A stretch of 60,198 nt of DNA from Flavobacteriaceae bacterium (GTDB lineage: Bacteria > Bacteroidota > Bacteroidia > Flavobacteriales > Flavobacteriaceae): positions 1 through 60,198 of the forward strand of contig JAPORT010000132.1 of NCBI GenBank assembly GCA_026710085.1. Reading direction: 5' to 3'. Every line of letters begins with the position of its first letter. The stretch's first letter is position 1. The notes below the pieces were generated by a model. It had not been told where the DNA came from, did no database searches, and saw only the letters and a program-made list of their open reading frames with translations. This document shows, piece by piece, positions 29,301 to 36,553 of this stretch. Position numbers and translations under genes: made by a program.

Positions 29301-29585
29301 AGTGGTTCCCTCGATAACAATGGAAACACCAGGTAATGGTATGCCAGCAGCGTCAGTTACGGTCCCTTTTATTTCTTGCTGTAATGAGAGATGAGGAGAA
29401 ACATATAAAGTTTCTATACCCCCCCCCCTCCTAATATCCATTGTATTGGAAATTGATGCAAAGAAAGGAGTTCCAGACGCCAACATGATGATTGTCAACA
29501 ACTGACAAAAAACTTTTTGTCGAAACTGCACAACCCTTTGTGGAAATAGACTTAGATTCAAGTGTCTCATTGAGTTACTTTTCAT
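26310..29585 (-). CDS. susC: SusC/RagA family TonB-linked outer membrane transporter, with G10 tract
   Basis: This is the TonB-dependent pore partner of SusD. From ATG 29585 it is 1091 aa: signal peptide with LLTIIMLASG, then the tract-encoded RRGGG (near residues 52-55), a carboxypeptidase-regulatory-like domain (IKGTVTDAAGIPLPGVSIVI; FDGNYSIFAP), then the plug with ALEEVVVVSFGTQKKS and LYGARGANGVVYVTTK (the SusC signature), and a long beta-barrel ending NLGINIDV. ATG 29585 is preferred over 29660 since it lies next to the signal peptide. The run of ten G residues at 29419-29428 is unusual in this AT-rich DNA; losing or gaining one G would stop translation early. The gene is in frame in this sequence. 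Confidence 0.93.
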   Translation of the reverse strand: MKSNSMRHLNLSLFPQRVVQFRQKVFCQLLTIIMLASGTPFFASISNTMDIRRGGGIETLYVSPHLSLQQEIKGTVTDAAGIPLPGVSIVIEGTTQGTQTDFDGNYSIFAPQGAVLVFSYIGMLNQEVVIDGDTIDVTLQEDQEALEEVVVVSFGTQKKSNVISSVSTIEPEELLIPSSNLTAVLSGRIPGLISYQRSGEPGADNAEFFIRGITSFGAGGNNPLILIDGTELTADDLSRVHPDDIATFSILKDASATALYGARGANGVVYVTTKEGFEGPLRVSIRSELSSSSPTDEVEVADPVTYMELYNEAIRTRDPLEPVPFSQEKIDQTRLGANPILYPAIDWRESLFKEQAINNRINVTLRGGGPVARYYVSAAFSRDNGILEVPEVSNFNNNIDLRKTQLRSNINVNLTKTTDLKLGFNTVFDDYNGPRLSGSEMYIRSLKTSPVLFPPFYEPDEDNQFTRHILFGNDRVFGSENVFYFNPYAELVSGYQERDESRVLAQVELNQDLSMLTEGLSAKFIVNANRNSFYRISRRYLPFWYRAGENPRSGETFLEPLNPEDGRETLIDIESNDLSTSTESSTYFEARLSYVKNFNEKHDVTGLLVFTQNERVSSQLIENSVEASLPFRNRGVSGRFTYGFKETYFTEFNFGFNGSERFAVKERWGFFPSVALGWIVSNESFLKDSKVIDNFKLKASYGSVGNDQIGSEEDRFFYLSRVNAVDNSRGFLTGNEYDNFVSGVSISRYSNDQITWETGDKLNLGIELGLLRSITFELDVFSETRKDILATRIIPANLGLETQVRANIGRARGYGVDGTIVFQKSFSSDFFIESRGNFTFARSEITKVEEPDFSNSPWRSSVGQSIGQEFGYVAERLFVDDDEVSNSPQQFGEYSGGDIKYKDIDNNGIINDLDRVPIGNPTTPEINYGFGFSLGYKLFDFSIFFQGSANSTFWINSQQSAPFIDDPDVPGISRNQLLKVWADDYWSEQNRNIYARWPRLGADQSFLQNNTQRNTWFMEDGSFIRLKSVEIGFDLPEKLVNKLELEGFRIYLSGINLLTFSKFKLWDPELAGNGLGYPIQRVVNLGINIDV
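29419..29428 (-). repeat. Homopolymeric G10 tract in susC coding region
   Basis: Ten consecutive C residues on the plus strand (G on the coding strand) encode part of RRGGG. In the present frame translation continues (GGT ATA GAA). With nine Gs the frame reads GTA TAG at once; with eleven it reaches TGA after about 22 codons. Such tracts change length by slipped-strand mispairing. Confidence 0.9.
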
Positions 29586-29628
29586 TATTATCACGTTCTT
29601 GTTTAGGTATATAATGTATCGGTTATTA

Positions 29629-29661
29629 TATGGTACTAAAGTATTATTCGAAAGTACCATA
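29629..29661. promoter_or_regulatory. Inverted repeat upstream of susC (candidate operator)
   Basis: TATGGTACT (29629-29637) and AGTACCATA (29653-29661) are exact reverse complements, 9 bp each, separated by 15 nt. The centre lies about 60 nt before the susC start. It could be a regulator-binding site for the sus operon or part of a leader hairpin. Confidence 0.4.
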
Positions 29662-30318
29662 AATGATAGTGCTAATTTACGGATTTATTGTCTTAGATAT
29701 AGAAGTTTCTATCATCCAAGTTTTTTTTATTTCCTTGACTTTCTCAAAATGGCTTTTAAAGTAGGACCGATTAATGTCTTTATATGTAGTATTCCATACA
29801 ATTTGATTGATGAACATGGCGATCATTCAATGAATTAAAATACATTCGAAAGAGTAACATTTATCTGCTACTTTAGAAACTAAAACACTCTATGGCATGT
29901 CCAGCTATCATCGCTCTTAGAGATGGTTTATGCTCCTCGATTATCTGAAAAAATCACTTTTCATTATAAATATTTTTGGATTCTCTATTTCTCAAATCAT
30001 TAAATCACACTGTAATGATTTATCGATTTTGAATTGAGAAGTTCAGCTATCAGCAACCATGATAATAACAATTAAATTGTTATTTGAAAGAAGTTCTTCA
30101 TAGTCGTTAAAATACTTTCACTCGTTGCTTGAAGCTTCTAAATTTAGAGTTAAAAATGACTCTCAGATCATTTAACCCTCGATATCAAATCAAATTTTTG
30201 TTCTAACAATAGTTTTTTGTGATTTCCAGCATCGTATATTGAGCATAACCTATTTTATAAAAAATGAACTATTTAGTGTAATGTCACTTATTCAAAAGAT
30301 ATGCTTGGAGTTTGGTTT
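29662..30318. other. Gene-free intergenic region with a perfect 21-bp palindrome
   Basis: No coding sequence is supported over about 650 bp. At 30064-30084 arms AATAACAATT and AATTGTTATT surround a single A, a perfect palindrome of the size of a dimeric repressor site. No T-run follows, so it is not a standard terminator. Confidence 0.5.
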
Positions 30319-31587
30319 TCAAGCCGATACAGTTTGTAGAAGTTGTAATACCTGACTTAAGTTTTGTTTGAATTCTCCTGATTGAAGTCGATTTCGCACA
30401 TCTACAAAAGCTTTTATCGTTGTATCAATATCTTGTTTCGTATGAACAGCTGTTGGTATTAATCTTAGTAACACCATGCCCTTTGGTATGATTGGATAGA
30501 TTACAATTGAGCAAAAAATCCCATATGTTTCTCGAAGTTCTCTTGTTAAAAGAACAACTTCGACTAGAGAACCACTAAGATAAACAGGCGTAATACAACT
30601 AGCGGTTGTCCCTATATCAAATCCTTGTTGTTTTAAGCCACTCTGCAATAAACGAACATTAGTCCAAAGTCGATCTCTCAAATCATTATTCTTGCTTAAA
30701 AGTTCCAATCTTTTAATAGCACCCTCAACCAAAACCATTTTTAATGATTTGGCAAAGATTTGGGATCTCATATTATAACGTAGGAAATCGATGATGCTTT
30801 TATCTCCCGCGACAAATGCTCCCGTTGCAGCCATTGCTTTAGCAAATGTTGAAAAATAAAGGTCGATATCCTTTTGTACTTTTTGTTCTGAACCTGTACC
30901 CATTCCATTTTTACCCAATACACCAAATCCATGAGCGTCATCTACAAAAAATCGAAACTTGAATTTCTTTTTTAAGGCCACAATTTCTTTTATAATCCCT
31001 TGAGTTCCTCTCATACCAAAGACTCCTTCTGATATCACTAGGATGGCCCCTTTGGTTTTTTGAGTTAGATTGGTTGCTCTTTGAAGGTTGATTTCTAAGC
31101 TTTCCACATCATTATGCCGAAAAGCAAATCTTTTTCCAGGATGTAATCGAACACCATCGACAATACATGCATGACTATCTACATCATATACAATAACATC
31201 ATCTTTATCAACAAGAGCATCAATGATTGATACAACACCTTGATAACCAAAATTGAGCAAATAGGCAGCCTCTTTTTCAACAAATTCTGCCAACCGTTGT
31301 TCCAATTGTTCATGTAATTCGGTTTGCCCTGACATCATTCTAGCTCCCATTGGATAAGCTAATCCATATTTTTCAGTCGCTTGTGCATCCACCTTTCTTA
31401 CCTCTGGATGATTGGCTAGTCCTAAATAATTGTTGACACTCCAAGTAATGACTTCCTTTCCATAGAAATGCATTCGATTACCAACTTGGCCAGTTAGTTT
31501 GGGAAAAATAAAAAAGCCTTCGGCTATGTCTTTATACATTCCAAGTGGCCCCATGTTTTTTAATCGTTTTTCAAATAAATCTTTCAT
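30319..31587 (-). CDS. PLP-dependent alpha-oxoamine synthase, probable cysteate/serine acyltransferase of sphingoid- or sulfonolipid synthesis
   Basis: The 422-aa enzyme belongs to the KBL/BioF/SPT family that condenses an amino acid with an acyl thioester. Seen: NNYLGLANHPEV, MGARMMSGQTELHEQLE, DSHACIVDG, ISEGVFGMRGTQG, FVDDAHGFGVLG and the Schiff-base lysine in FSTFAKAMAATGAF (Lys 250). It lies 20 nt downstream of a cysteine-synthase-like gene. In Flavobacterium a homologous enzyme makes capnine by joining cysteate with a fatty acyl chain and is needed for efficient gliding (established knowledge); the linked pair here suggests the same role. Plain serine palmitoyltransferase is the main alternative. 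Confidence 0.75.
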   Translation of the reverse strand: MKDLFEKRLKNMGPLGMYKDIAEGFFIFPKLTGQVGNRMHFYGKEVITWSVNNYLGLANHPEVRKVDAQATEKYGLAYPMGARMMSGQTELHEQLEQRLAEFVEKEAAYLLNFGYQGVVSIIDALVDKDDVIVYDVDSHACIVDGVRLHPGKRFAFRHNDVESLEINLQRATNLTQKTKGAILVISEGVFGMRGTQGIIKEIVALKKKFKFRFFVDDAHGFGVLGKNGMGTGSEQKVQKDIDLYFSTFAKAMAATGAFVAGDKSIIDFLRYNMRSQIFAKSLKMVLVEGAIKRLELLSKNNDLRDRLWTNVRLLQSGLKQQGFDIGTTASCITPVYLSGSLVEVVLLTRELRETYGIFCSIVIYPIIPKGMVLLRLIPTAVHTKQDIDTTIKAFVDVRNRLQSGEFKQNLSQVLQLLQTVSA

Positions 31588-31607
31588 TGTGATTAGAGAT
31601 TTGAGTT

Positions 31608-32630
31608 TTACCTATTTGATTTTTTATTTTCTTGCTTAAGAAATCCTTGTTTTTTCATCCATTTATCTGAGTAAATTCTGTTGATATATCTTGAACCATG
31701 GTCAGGAAAAATCAACACCACGCGACTATCCTTGTTGAATTCATTATCCGAGTTTAACTGATAAGTTGCCTGCAAAACACCTCCTGATGTATATCCGACA
31801 AAAATACCTTCTGATCTTGAAATTAGCCTGCTTTTATATGCACTATTTTCATCATCTACTTTGACATACCGATCAATGTATTGAAATTTTGTAGCTGAGG
31901 GAATAAGATTTTTTCCCATTCCTTCTATTCGATAATAATGAATTTCATTAGGATCGATTTCTCCAGTTTCATGGTATTTTTTTAAAACCGAACCATAGGC
32001 ATCGACTCCAATGACTTTGATGTTTGGATTTTTTTCTTTTAAATATTTTCCAACCCCAGAAATGGTGCCGCCGGTACCACTTGAGGCAATCAAATGAGTG
32101 ATTTTTCCAGATGTTTGATTCCAAATTTCAGGTCCTGTTGTATGATAATGAGCTTCGACATTTAAATCATTAAAATATTGATTGACATAGATTGCATTTT
32201 TATACTTTTTTGCCAGGTTTTTCGCCACATTATAATAGGAATTTGGATCATTTGCTGAAACTTTTGCTGGACATACCCATACCAATGCATTCATGGAACG
32301 TAACATATTAATCTTATCTTCTGAAGCTTTGGAATTAACAGCTAAAACACATCGATATCCTTTTTTTATTGCTATCATAGCTAAACTAAAACCAGTGTTG
32401 CCAGATGTTGTTTCTACAATGGTTGCTCCAGGTTTCAATAAACCCTTTTGTTCTGCTTTTTCTATGATGTATAAGGCTATTCTATCTTTTATTGAATGCC
32501 CAGGATTGGCTCCCTCCCATTTGGCATAATAACTTCCATTTAGAGACTCTACTGATTTTGAAAGTTTTATCAATGGAGTGTTTCCAATTAAGCCAAAAAG
32601 GCTATTCATTGACTCATTATATCGAGACAT
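31608..32630 (-). CDS. PLP-dependent cysteine synthase / cystathionine beta-synthase-like enzyme, probable cysteate synthase
   Basis: This 340-aa fold-type II PLP enzyme shows IGNTPLIKLS at the start, the PLP lysine in GANPGHSIKDR (Lys 48), ETTSGNTGFSLA (75-84) and the phosphate loop SSGTGGTISG. It lacks the CBS-pair regulatory domain and resembles cystathionine beta-synthase catalytic domains more than CysK. Its neighbour is an alpha-oxoamine synthase 20 nt downstream, so I infer it may make cysteate (from phosphoserine and sulfite) for sulfonolipid synthesis; ordinary cysteine or cystathionine synthesis remains possible. ATG 32630 is used; ATG 32609 is an alternative. A perfect promoter element lies 28 nt upstream. 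Confidence 0.8.
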   Translation of the reverse strand: MSRYNESMNSLFGLIGNTPLIKLSKSVESLNGSYYAKWEGANPGHSIKDRIALYIIEKAEQKGLLKPGATIVETTSGNTGFSLAMIAIKKGYRCVLAVNSKASEDKINMLRSMNALVWVCPAKVSANDPNSYYNVAKNLAKKYKNAIYVNQYFNDLNVEAHYHTTGPEIWNQTSGKITHLIASSGTGGTISGVGKYLKEKNPNIKVIGVDAYGSVLKKYHETGEIDPNEIHYYRIEGMGKNLIPSATKFQYIDRYVKVDDENSAYKSRLISRSEGIFVGYTSGGVLQATYQLNSDNEFNKDSRVVLIFPDHGSRYINRIYSDKWMKKQGFLKQENKKSNR

Positions 32631-32657
32631 CTATCGAGCAAACATTATTTAGAAGCG

Positions 32658-32665
32658 CAAATTTA
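32658..32665 (-). promoter_or_regulatory. Promoter -7 element TAAATTTG for the PLP enzyme pair
   Basis: A perfect TAnnTTTG on the minus strand, 28 nt before ATG 32630, would drive the two-gene operon 32630-30319. A convincing -33 TTTG is not visible. Confidence 0.45.
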
Positions 32666-33090
32666 GAGTTCTTCAATTCTTTTATTCTTGTCGAAAGTTG
32701 TTATCTCTATGGCAACTTGAAATTATTTTTCTATTCAGCCTAATTAATGTCGTAGAAAAAACGAATTTTAGAGAGGAAACATCCATTACAATTTGTTTCG
32801 TTTCCGATTGCTATTAAAGGCTTCGACTATCTATAGAACGTAATTTGACTCATTCGTTTTGTAACTCAACTGTAATGTCCGTTTAGTAATCAAACTTTCA
32901 TTTATTAATTCAAACTTTTTAACTAAAAAATTGGGATTTTAACATCATCAATTCTTATGCAATTGAAGATCCCTATTCAAAAAGAAGTTTCTAATTCGTT
33001 TTATTCTCGATTACAATTATTCTATATAATACCTTTTGATACAATAAGTTTCATTCGATAGTTCAACTTATATTTTAATAAAGGCATCAG
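32666..33090. other. Gene-free intergenic region
   Basis: I see only AT-rich DNA here, without a readable gene or strong hairpin. Confidence 0.4.
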
Positions 33091-33329
33091 TTTTGGGATG
33101 TGATTGATGTCAAAACATGATATGATGTTTCGTCATTCTTCAAAATTTAACCCCTATATTAGGTGTTTGGGACATGAGTGTTGTAGACAATATGTTCCAT
33201 GAAGCAAATTTGTTGAGCCAAGATTTCAGCAAATGGAAAGTAGATAATGCCATTTCCATCAATAGAATGTTCCGTGTTTTTTTCTTTGAACCAAAATATA
33301 AAGTTGTTGGATTATCAAGATGGTGCTAA
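33091..33329 (+). pseudogene. Relic of a BspA-like (DUF285) surface repeat protein
   Basis: Across two frame changes the plus strand reads FWDVIDVK, then MMFRHSSKFNP, then GVWDMSVVDNMFHEANLLSQ followed by DFSKWKVDNAISINRMF. This is the DUF285/BspA repeat pattern (WDxSxVxNMxxMFxxAxxFNQDLSxWxVSxVxNM). About two and a half 35-residue units survive, with no start, signal peptide or C-terminus, so it is a fragment of a formerly larger surface protein gene. It lies just downstream of the oppositely oriented oligopeptidase B gene. Confidence 0.65.
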
Positions 33330-33419
33330 TCCGCACAAAAATCGACTTTGTCACTTTGATACTCATGAACAACCTAGCTTTAATGATTGCAAAACAAAAT
33401 GTAACTAGAGATTAAAGTC

Positions 33420-35486
33420 TTACACCTTGTTTTCTAATGCCAATAGAAAATTGTATTGTCGGGCTATCTCTTTTAAGATATTAAATCTTCCAGAAGCTCC
33501 ACCATGTCCTGATGCGAAATTAATATCTAATAATACTGCTTGATTTCCTGTCTTATTTTGCCGAATTTTTCCTGCCCACTTTACTGGTTCCCAGTACTGA
33601 ACTTGAGAATCATGTAATCCCGTGGTAATGTATAGATGAGGATAATCTTGTGGTTTGACATTATCATACGGTGAATAAGAAAGTAAATATTCATAAAATA
33701 CTTCATCATTGGGATTTCCCCATTCATCATATTCTGAAGTAGTTAGTGGAATGGTTTCGTCTAACATTGTAGTCACAACATCGACAAATGGAACAGATGC
33801 AATTGCACCCTTATATAGTTCTGGAGCTTGATTAATAACTGCTCCAACCAACAGACCACCAGCAGATCCGCCACAAGCATAAAGATGATCTGCAGAAGTA
33901 TAATTTTTGTGAATCAAAAATTGAGAACAGTCGATAAAATCATAAAACGTGTTTTTCTTTAATAGTAGTTTTCCGGTTTCATACCATTTTCTGCCCAGAT
34001 ACTCACCACCTCGTACATGAGCAATCGCAAAAACAAATCCTCGGTTAAGTAATGTCAATCGATTCGTAGAAAAGCCTGGATCAATGGTGTGACCATAAGC
34101 ACCATAAGCATACAAAAGCAATGGGGTTGAAGAGTCTCTTTGAGTCTTTTTATGATACACCATTGATATGGGAATTTTTGCATTATCTCTTGCTATAGCC
34201 CATTGTCTCTCCTCCATGTAGTCAGAGGGGTTAAAGACTTCATCCAATACTTGAGTTTGTTTGAGTAACTGGGTTGTTTTATTGACCATATCGAATTCAT
34301 ATATTGAATTGGGAGTTACCATAGAGGTGTATCCATATCTCAATTTTTGACTATCAAACTGTGGGTTGAACCCGGTATAGATACAATACGTTTCACCCTT
34401 GATTGGAATATAAAAATCTTCAGTTTCATCCCAACGTTTGATTCGAATTTTAGACAAACCGATTCTTCTCTCGGTAATGACAATATAATCTTTAAATAAA
34501 TCAACATCTTCCAATAGCGTATTTTGACGATGTGGAATAACCACTTTCCAATTTTCTTTCAATGGATAACTGATGCTGGTTTTGACTAATTTAAAATTTT
34601 TAGCACCATCTGCATTTGTCAAAATATAAAAGTGTTCTTGGTATTGAGACACAAAATATTCTAATCCGCGAACCCGTGGCTGAATCAATTCAAATTCACT
34701 GAGTGGTTTGTCTGATTTTATAAAACGATGCTCAGTAGTCATTGTGCTAGTTGAAGAAATCAAAATATAATCTCGCGATTTCGTACTACTGCAAAAAAGA
34801 GAAAACGTCTCATCTTTTTCAAAATAAACTGAATAAGGTTGCTCGTCAGGTAATTCAATATTGGAACGAAAAACTTCTTGAGCGCGTAGTGTCTCGATAT
34901 CTTTTTTAGTATAGAAAATATGACTGTTATCCCTAGCCCAGACTCCCCGACCATTAGTATTTTCTACTTTAAAGGCTCGTATCTCACCAGTGATTAAATC
35001 TTTAATCTGTATTCGGTACAATCGTCTCCCTTGGGTATCAGTTCCAAATGCGGCCTTGGTATTATCTGGGCTTACTGAAAAAGATTTTAAGTCAAAATAG
35101 GAGTGGCCCTGAGCTAATTCATTACAATCAAACAAAACCTCTTCCGGATGTTTCATTGTTTTTTTTCTTCTAGCAAATATGGGGTACTGCTTCTCTTTTT
35201 CAAATCGAGTGATATACCAATAACCATTGAAAAAATAAGGAACAGATGAATCATCTTGCTTGATGCGAGACTTTAATTCTTCAAATAATAAATCGGCATT
35301 ATGGGAAATATTGCTGGTAACTTTTTTATAATAAAGATCCTCGTTTTTTAAATACTCTAATACTTCAGGATTTTTACGTTCTTTTAACCAGTAATAATCA
35401 TCGATTCGGGTATGCCCATGTTTGGTTAATCTCTTTGGCTTTTTTTTTGGTTGCGGGGGATTGACTGAAAAATCAAATAATGACAT
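33420..35486 (-). CDS. ptrB: Oligopeptidase B (protease II), S9A prolyl oligopeptidase family
   Basis: The 688-aa serine peptidase has an N-terminal beta-propeller (about residues 70-400) and a C-terminal alpha/beta-hydrolase domain. The nucleophile is in ACGGSAGGLLVGAVIN, the acid in LHDSQVQYWEP and the histidine in ASGHGGASGRF, which matches protease II rather than true prolyl endopeptidase. TRIDDYYWLKER near the start is typical of the family. There is no signal peptide, so it acts in the cytoplasm on short basic peptides. It is the last gene of an apparent operon, 26 nt after the threonine aldolase gene. Confidence 0.93.
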   Translation of the reverse strand: MSLFDFSVNPPQPKKKPKRLTKHGHTRIDDYYWLKERKNPEVLEYLKNEDLYYKKVTSNISHNADLLFEELKSRIKQDDSSVPYFFNGYWYITRFEKEKQYPIFARRKKTMKHPEEVLFDCNELAQGHSYFDLKSFSVSPDNTKAAFGTDTQGRRLYRIQIKDLITGEIRAFKVENTNGRGVWARDNSHIFYTKKDIETLRAQEVFRSNIELPDEQPYSVYFEKDETFSLFCSSTKSRDYILISSTSTMTTEHRFIKSDKPLSEFELIQPRVRGLEYFVSQYQEHFYILTNADGAKNFKLVKTSISYPLKENWKVVIPHRQNTLLEDVDLFKDYIVITERRIGLSKIRIKRWDETEDFYIPIKGETYCIYTGFNPQFDSQKLRYGYTSMVTPNSIYEFDMVNKTTQLLKQTQVLDEVFNPSDYMEERQWAIARDNAKIPISMVYHKKTQRDSSTPLLLYAYGAYGHTIDPGFSTNRLTLLNRGFVFAIAHVRGGEYLGRKWYETGKLLLKKNTFYDFIDCSQFLIHKNYTSADHLYACGGSAGGLLVGAVINQAPELYKGAIASVPFVDVVTTMLDETIPLTTSEYDEWGNPNDEVFYEYLLSYSPYDNVKPQDYPHLYITTGLHDSQVQYWEPVKWAGKIRQNKTGNQAVLLDINFASGHGGASGRFNILKEIARQYNFLLALENKV

Positions 35487-35512
35487 TAGTTTTATTTTTT
35501 TGATACTTTATA

Positions 35513-36550
35513 CTAAAAAAATCCTTTGGTATTAAAAGATTTTAAGATACTCAAAAATCGTTGATGTTGGTGATCTACATAGTCTCTATGTGTGACGATT
35601 CTTAATCTTCCTTTTCCCAGAGATAGAATATAAATATTCTTTTTTGCAAGCCAATCAACAAATTGAGTTTCATCCATTTTTTCATTTAATGAAAACATAA
35701 TGATGTTTGTTTGTGGAACTTCTACTTGATGGATAAAAGAACAAGATGCCAATAAATGAGCAATCTCTTTTGCTTTTTGGTGATCGTTTTTTAGGGATTG
35801 AAAATGATTGTTTAGTGCATAGTCTGCACAAGCTGCTAGATATCCTGATTGCCTCATATTTCCACCTAAGCGTGTTCTCAATCGTAAAGCTTTGTGATGG
35901 TCCTTTTCATCAAAAAGTAGCATGGAACCAATAGGAGCACCCAAACCTTTACTAAAACAGACACTGATGGTATCAAATAAATGACCATAATCTTTAGGTT
36001 CTTGATTCGTTTCCACTAAGGCATTCCAAATTCGAGCTCCATCTAAGTGAAGACGCAAATCATATTGTTGACATAAGGCATGGATTTCCATAAGATCTTC
36101 AAATTTATAAATCGTTCCTCCAGCTCTATTGCATGTGTTTTCAAGGCATACCAATTTAGTTTGAGGTGTGTGGTAAAATGATTTGTTATTGATTTTATAT
36201 TCAATTTGTGATGCTTTAAGTCGTCCTTGATTCCCATGGATTAAATGACAAGAAATACCCCAATTAGCTGCAGCTCCGCCAGCTTCATAATGATAAATAT
36301 GGGTGTGCGTATCACAAATTAATTGATCTCCTGGATTGGTTTGAATCCCAATTGCCACTTGATTCGACATGATACCCGATGGGAAAAACATCCCTTTTTC
36401 TTTTCCAAACATCGAAGCTATTTTTTGCTCTAAAAAAATGACGCTTGGATCTTGCTTGAAAACATCATCACCTACCTCTGCCTCCATCATACATTGAAGC
36501 ATTCCCTTCGAAGGTACTGTTACTGTATCACTGATAAGATTTATTTGCAC
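35513..36550 (-). CDS. ltaE: Low-specificity L-threonine aldolase
   Basis: This 345-aa PLP enzyme cleaves L-threonine/allo-threonine to glycine and acetaldehyde. Seen: LISDTVTVPSKGM (compare SDTVTxP), EVGDDVFKQDPSV, GKEKGMFFPSGIMSNQVAI, HLDGARIWNA (Asp pairing the PLP nitrogen) and the PLP lysine in CFSKGLGAPIGS. Its length is usual. It starts 3 nt after the stop of the upstream zinc-protease gene, so they are cotranscribed. Confidence 0.93.
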   Translation of the reverse strand: MQINLISDTVTVPSKGMLQCMMEAEVGDDVFKQDPSVIFLEQKIASMFGKEKGMFFPSGIMSNQVAIGIQTNPGDQLICDTHTHIYHYEAGGAAANWGISCHLIHGNQGRLKASQIEYKINNKSFYHTPQTKLVCLENTCNRAGGTIYKFEDLMEIHALCQQYDLRLHLDGARIWNALVETNQEPKDYGHLFDTISVCFSKGLGAPIGSMLLFDEKDHHKALRLRTRLGGNMRQSGYLAACADYALNNHFQSLKNDHQKAKEIAHLLASCSFIHQVEVPQTNIIMFSLNEKMDETQFVDWLAKKNIYILSLGKGRLRIVTHRDYVDHQHQRFLSILKSFNTKGFF

Positions 36551-36553
36551 AAA

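Noticed and set aside
29599-29838. 79-codon plus-strand frame opposite the susC promoter
   Set aside because: No homology signal; it runs through the inverted repeat and promoter region of susC.
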